Shown piece after piece: positions 6,738 to 9,490 of a stretch of 9,490 nt of DNA. Within the stretch, counting starts at the first letter, position 1; each line of letters opens with the position of its first letter. Made by a program: the position numbers and the translations under genes. The DNA comes from Deltaproteobacteria bacterium (lineage in GTDB: Bacteria; UBA10199; DSSB01). The notes under the pieces are model-generated. The model saw nothing but the letters and a program-made list of their open reading frames with translations. It did not search any database and was not told the origin of the DNA. The DNA is taken from NCBI GenBank assembly GCA_020440745.1, contig JAGRNM010000037.1, positions 1-9,490 on the forward strand. Direction: 5' to 3'.

Positions 6738-7373
6738 TTAAGAGGCAAAAGCTAAGGCCCCACCACCACTGATTGCCAAAGCAGAAACCTCAATAGGCAA
6801 AGCAATCACCGCCACCGCTGTCAAGACAGGGACATGGGCATACAATAAAATTTCTCCTGCTAAGCTGGATTTGCCTGTGTATCCCCATTGCCAATTACCG
6901 TCAGTACAAGGAGCATCAGGTTTAGGAAGACTTAAGATTCTTTCTACCTCTGCCTCGGAAAGCTCTGGCTTGGCTAAGAGACTTCGTCTTTCGACATCAG
7001 TGAGTTCTGATTTAGCCTGGTCGGACCCTTTTGTTCCTTCTTGCCCACCACTATTACTTCCAGGAGGAGGGGTTTTATCCGTAAGCAAGGCAAGAATGAT
7101 AAAACTTGCAAGAGACGCTAAAGCTGCAACCGGTCCCTTAGCATCCTTAGGAATAAAACCTAACCAAGGCTCCTCATCAAAAATAAGCCCTGGCTTAAAA
7201 AGACTCAAAACTCCAGAGCCTTCTCTATTGCCCAAGGATGCTACCTGTCCTCTTATATAGCCTCCTACTGCTAAGCCCTGGCCCTCAAGCTCCCTACTCT
7301 GATGAGACTCTAAACCTAGAACTGAAGACGAATTGAAATAAGAAGTACCCAATGTTCCAATCGTATTACTCAT
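6738..7373 (-). CDS. Hypothetical protein with hydrophobic segments, no recognised family
   Basis: I do not recognise this 211-residue protein. It has no signal peptide. A Gly/Ser-rich N-terminal part (1-80) precedes a membrane-like helix (about 81-98, PVAALASLASFIILALL), then a Pro/Gly linker (101-116). Next is a charged helical region with two similar stretches, ELTDVERRSLLAKP (123-136) and ELSEAEVERILSLPKP (137-152). Last is a hydrophobic C-terminus (about 172-211) ending in GGGALAFAS. A lone Cys156 lies in the segment CTDGNWQWGYTG. ATG 7373 has only AGG 8 nt upstream. The gene stands alone, between a strong downstream terminator and a divergent DUF481 gene. The downstream terminator, an uninterrupted frame and plausible domain layout support it being real. 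Function unknown. Confidence 0.75.
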   Translation of the reverse strand: MSNTIGTLGTSYFNSSSVLGLESHQSRELEGQGLAVGGYIRGQVASLGNREGSGVLSLFKPGLIFDEEPWLGFIPKDAKGPVAALASLASFIILALLTDKTPPPGSNSGGQEGTKGSDQAKSELTDVERRSLLAKPELSEAEVERILSLPKPDAPCTDGNWQWGYTGKSSLAGEILLYAHVPVLTAVAVIALPIEVSALAISGGGALAFAS

Positions 7374-7524
7374 GGCATAACCTATCTAAAAATAATAATA
7401 ATTTTAAAGTTAAAGATCCCCGGAAAAGCTTAAAAGACAAAAAGAGGAAAATCCTACCGGCATCTCTCTATTAGAGACTTATCGCCTTCATTTAAAATCA
7501 GTTGCCAAAAATCTTACATTTTTT

Positions 7525-7554
7525 TTGAAAGCACGACAAAGCCTTGCGTCTAAT
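7525..7554 (+). promoter_or_regulatory. Sigma-70-type promoter of the DUF481 gene
   Basis: TTGAAA (7525-7530, 5 of 6) is followed after 18 bp by TCTAAT (7549-7554, 5 of 6). Transcription would start near 7561, about 20 nt before the ATG at 7582. The same 208-bp spacer must also hold the promoter of the leftward 6738-7373 gene; TTGGCA with GATAAG at 19 bp on the minus strand (7479-7509 region) is a weak candidate. Confidence 0.6.
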
Positions 7555-7581
7555 TTTTCCATCCCTTAAAAGCCTTTTTTC

Positions 7582-8394
7582 ATGAAAAATAGCACAAAAA
7601 TCTTAATAGTTTTCCTTTTATTGACAGCCCCTTTAAGCCTACGCGCCCAAGCTTCTGATCAATTAGAATCCGGCCGTCCTAACGAAGCTAGCTTTGAAAA
7701 CTCACTAGACTTGAATAAAAATCACTTAGAACACAGTACACAATTGGGCCTTATCTTTGCCACCGGCAATACCCAGTCCTTAAGCCTCTCCGGTACTAGT
7801 GAAACCCTTTGGCGCATCAAACGCTGGCAAAATCAGTGGGAATTAGGCGCCTTCTTTAATCGGGTCAGCTCTACCACCAATGGAGGTCCCACCGGTACGC
7901 TAGCTCATTATATTTATGGCAATTATCGTTTGGATTATTTTTTTAGTCGATACACCACGGTCTTTGGGGGCACCGGGGGATATACGGACGAGATTAAAGG
8001 CACGGACCTTGCCCTACAAGGCTTTGTGGGCTTAAGTCATTATTTGATTCGCCGCCCTAAGATACTTTTTCAGCTTTCCGGGGGTTATAATTATACTTAC
8101 GAAAACCAAATAGAACCCGATCCCAGCCGTCAAATTCACTCGGCCTTTCTGGGCTATCAGTACCAACACCACCTTAAGGATTATCTCAGCCTAAGCCATG
8201 GCACAGAGTTTTTAGAGTCTTTTAATGATTATCAAGACTTTCGTATCCATAGCGACACGGAGCTTAAAGTAAAACTCAATAAAGTACTTTCTTTAGCCCT
8301 AGGCTTTCGTTTACGTTTTGACAATCTACCCGCAACGGGATTTAAAAAATTAGATACCTTAAGCGATCTGGGCTTAGTCGTGTCTCTGCCTTAA
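7582..8394 (+). CDS. DUF481 family outer-membrane beta-barrel protein
   Basis: The 270-residue protein is predicted to be exported. The signal peptide is clear: a basic n-region (MKNSTK), hydrophobic ILIVFLLLTAPLSL and an AQA cleavage site near residue 24. The mature part opens with STQLGLIFATGNTQSLSLSG (about 52-71), which matches the start of DUF481 (YdiY-like) proteins, followed by alternating polar/hydrophobic strands rich in Tyr, Gly and Thr (for example HYIYGNYRLDYFF and LSGGYNYTYE). DUF481 proteins are thought to form outer-membrane barrels; no transport function is established. The final residues LGLVVSLP end in Pro instead of the usual aromatic. The start lacks a Shine-Dalgarno sequence despite a good promoter, but the signal peptide fixes it. 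The TAA overlaps that of the convergent barrel gene. Confidence 0.88.
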   Translation: MKNSTKILIVFLLLTAPLSLRAQASDQLESGRPNEASFENSLDLNKNHLEHSTQLGLIFATGNTQSLSLSGTSETLWRIKRWQNQWELGAFFNRVSSTTNGGPTGTLAHYIYGNYRLDYFFSRYTTVFGGTGGYTDEIKGTDLALQGFVGLSHYLIRRPKILFQLSGGYNYTYENQIEPDPSRQIHSAFLGYQYQHHLKDYLSLSHGTEFLESFNDYQDFRIHSDTELKVKLNKVLSLALGFRLRFDNLPATGFKKLDTLSDLGLVVSLP

Positions 8395-8981
8395 AAACTA
8401 AGGCCTAGACCGCTTCGGATTTCACAAAAACCATCCACAGCCTCGGGACCGCGATGACCAAAGTGATAGTAAGCTCCACAAATCACAGAAGTGGGCACAA
8501 AAAACTCTCCTGAAAGAAAAGTCCTTAAGCCCACCCCACCACTTAATAAGACCCATTCTCCACCAAAACGACCCTCTCGTGTTTGACTGGGCACACTGGG
8601 ATAAAGCCCCAAACTGATGGCTAGCTCCGGACCTAGTTGCAGGCGATTACCCAACAAATGTCCCATAAAAAAACGAGCAGAAGCACCAAAACTATTACCT
8701 ACTCTAGGCAAGCCTTGAGTCATGGGGCCAGGAGTCAAAGAAGGCGCCCACATTTGTCTAAAAAATCTTAAGCTCAGTTGGGCATCAAAAACCCAAGAAG
8801 CATCAACCTGAAGACCTCCCCCTACAAAAAGATCAGCATGCAAGCGGCCCGCACTAGAAAAATAAGAAGGATGGACTCCAAACTGCAGAGTCGCTCCTGG
8901 CACTAGACCAAACTGGCCATAGGGGCTTTCTGGACGATTATAAGGCTGCGCCTCTGCCTTGGGGCTTGATAAAACAAACAT
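8391..8981 (-). CDS. Putative outer-membrane beta-barrel protein, N-terminus probably incomplete
   Basis: The 196 residues show alternating hydrophobic/polar strands with many Gly and aromatic residues (for example LHADLFVGGGLQVDASWVFDA, SARFFMGHLL, GVGLRTFL) and a final Phe in RSGLGLSF, the usual recognition signal for barrel insertion by the BAM complex. No named family is recognised. The N-terminus MFVLSSPKAEAQPYN looks like only the end of a signal peptide with an AEA cleavage site; the basic n-region and most of the hydrophobic core are missing. No in-frame start lies upstream before a TGA at 9008-9006. The ribosome binding site (AAGG, 10 nt from the ATG) is poor. A single-base change in the C5 run just upstream (8986-8982) would join it to TTG 9001 and give a plausible full signal peptide. 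Either the gene is damaged or the sequence has an indel. Confidence 0.75.
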   Translation of the reverse strand: MFVLSSPKAEAQPYNRPESPYGQFGLVPGATLQFGVHPSYFSSAGRLHADLFVGGGLQVDASWVFDAQLSLRFFRQMWAPSLTPGPMTQGLPRVGNSFGASARFFMGHLLGNRLQLGPELAISLGLYPSVPSQTREGRFGGEWVLLSGGVGLRTFLSGEFFVPTSVICGAYYHFGHRGPEAVDGFCEIRSGLGLSF

Positions 8982-9071
8982 GGGGGAAGAACCTTGGTCA
9001 AAAAATCAGTTAATAGACTTTAAAGATCTTTTCGTCTCTCTTACAAAAAAGGTGCTGATTTAATTTTTTAA

Positions 9072-9096
9072 GGGTGTTTTCTACAAGAAAACACCC
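9072..9096. repeat. Perfect 10-bp inverted repeat in the divergent barrel gene/hisA spacer
   Basis: GGGTGTTTTC (9072-9081) and GAAAACACCC (9087-9096) flank a 5-nt centre, TACAA. Neither strand has a T-run after the stem, and genes diverge from it, so it is not a normal terminator. It ends 8 bp before the hisA -35 element and could be an operator or an RNA hairpin in the leader of the leftward gene. Confidence 0.6.
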
Positions 9097-9103
9097 CCAA
9101 AAA

Positions 9104-9132
9104 TTGACCCTCAAGCCATCTTGGACTAGAAA
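9104..9132 (+). promoter_or_regulatory. Promoter of hisA
   Basis: TTGACC (9104-9109, 5 of 6) is followed after 17 bp by TAGAAA (9127-9132, 4 of 6). Transcription would begin near 9139, just before AAGGAG at 9141-9146. The inverted repeat at 9072-9096 lies directly upstream. Confidence 0.5.
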
Positions 9133-9151
9133 AAACCAAAAAGGAGATTTC

Positions 9152-9490
9152 ATGATTATTTTTCCCGCCATTGACCTTAAAGAAGGCAAAGTGGTGCGCT
9201 TGACTCAAGGTGATTACAACCAAGTCACCGAATACGCCCAAAACCCTTTAGAACAAGCCAAAATATTTGAAAAAGCAGGCTGCTCCTGGCTCCATGTCGT
9301 GGATCTAGATGCTGCCAAAGCTGGCAAACCCGTCAACCAAGACTTAATCCAAAACCTAGCCAAAAAAACCTCCCTCAAGATCCAAATTGGAGGCGGAATC
9401 CGCAGCTTAGACATGGCCGAGACTTACTTTAAATCAGGTATACAAAGAGTAGTAGTGGGAACTCAAGCCGTCAAGGATCCTGACTTTTTA
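9152..9490 (+). CDS. hisA: Phosphoribosylformimino-5-aminoimidazole carboxamide ribotide isomerase, 3' end outside window
   Basis: HisA is a cytoplasmic (beta/alpha)8 barrel that isomerises ProFAR to PRFAR, the fourth step of histidine synthesis. The first 113 of about 240 residues are present. FPAIDLKEGKVVRL (4-17) carries the catalytic base Asp8, HVVDLD (48-53) and GKPVN (58-62) follow, and QIGGGIRS (78-85) is the first phosphate-binding loop; VVVGT (100-104) opens the next strand. WLHVVDLD and the GKPVN motif favour HisA over its paralogue HisF. AAGGAG 5 nt before the ATG fixes the start. It has its own promoter and diverges from the barrel gene, so it starts a unit; hisF may follow outside the window, but that is not visible. 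Confidence 0.95.
   Translation, partial: MIIFPAIDLKEGKVVRLTQGDYNQVTEYAQNPLEQAKIFEKAGCSWLHVVDLDAAKAGKPVNQDLIQNLAKKTSLKIQIGGGIRSLDMAETYFKSGIQRVVVGTQAVKDPDFL

Noticed and set aside
6871..7260. 129-codon plus-strand frame inside the hypothetical gene
   Set aside because: The minus-strand gene has a proper terminator and domain layout; the plus frame is low-complexity Ser/Pro/Leu and has no binding site.
1688..9077. Shared 14-mer TTTTTTAAGGGTGT at 1688-1701 and 9064-9077 as a dispersed repeat
   Set aside because: A match of this length in AT-rich sequence can arise by chance in a 9.5-kb window, and the flanks differ.
1..9490. CRISPR array, tRNA, rRNA, insertion sequence or attachment site
   Set aside because: No regularly spaced repeats, cloverleaf-like sequences, transposase motifs or flanking direct repeats were seen.

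Overview
The window reads as chromosome from an AT-rich, diderm (Gram-negative) bacterium. Two genes look like outer-membrane beta-barrels (one of them DUF481). The acyl-CoA dehydrogenase belongs to the large DmdC-like subfamily common in Pseudomonadota and related phyla, and hisA is of ordinary proteobacterial type. An AT-rich alphaproteobacterial or Bdellovibrionota-like lineage would fit, but the sequence alone does not settle it. Genes are mostly single transcription units in alternating orientation, with very tight convergent junctions.

Layout. 1-1677 (-): 5' part of a gene running off the left edge. It encodes a clan-CD, caspase/legumain-like cysteine peptidase domain (His-Gly and Ser-Cys-Tyr-Ala-Gly motifs) followed by a long helix-rich region. 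Immediately in front of its GTG/TTG start is a roughly 95-nt stretch that folds on paper into a closed multi-stem RNA whose closing stem contains the ribosome binding site. 1777-2030: A/T-rich divergent spacer ending in the promoter of a membrane histidine kinase (2031-3413, +) with no adjacent response regulator. 3410-5170 (-): acyl-CoA dehydrogenase, overlapping the kinase stop by four bases. 5171-5480: spacer with a stem-loop. 5481-5765 (+): small two-helix membrane protein that looks like a C-terminally truncated member of a SLATT-like family. 5781-6650 (-): alpha/beta hydrolase. 6667-6703: strong intrinsic terminator of the next gene, which also seems to carry the hydrolase promoter. 6738-7373 (-): unrecognised protein with hydrophobic segments. 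7582-8394 (+): DUF481 outer-membrane protein. 8391-8981 (-): second outer-membrane barrel, again overlapping its convergent neighbour's stop by TTAA and apparently lacking a complete signal peptide. 9072-9096: perfect 10-bp inverted repeat. 9152-9490 (+): start of hisA with a good promoter and ribosome binding site.

The identifiable genes cover fatty-acid or acyl-CoA oxidation, histidine synthesis, envelope proteins and sensing. They do not form one pathway. The most unusual parts are the caspase-like gene with its structured leader and the truncated two-helix membrane protein. Nothing in the window proves a complete defence or cell-death system, because the caspase-like gene and its downstream neighbour lie partly or wholly outside it.
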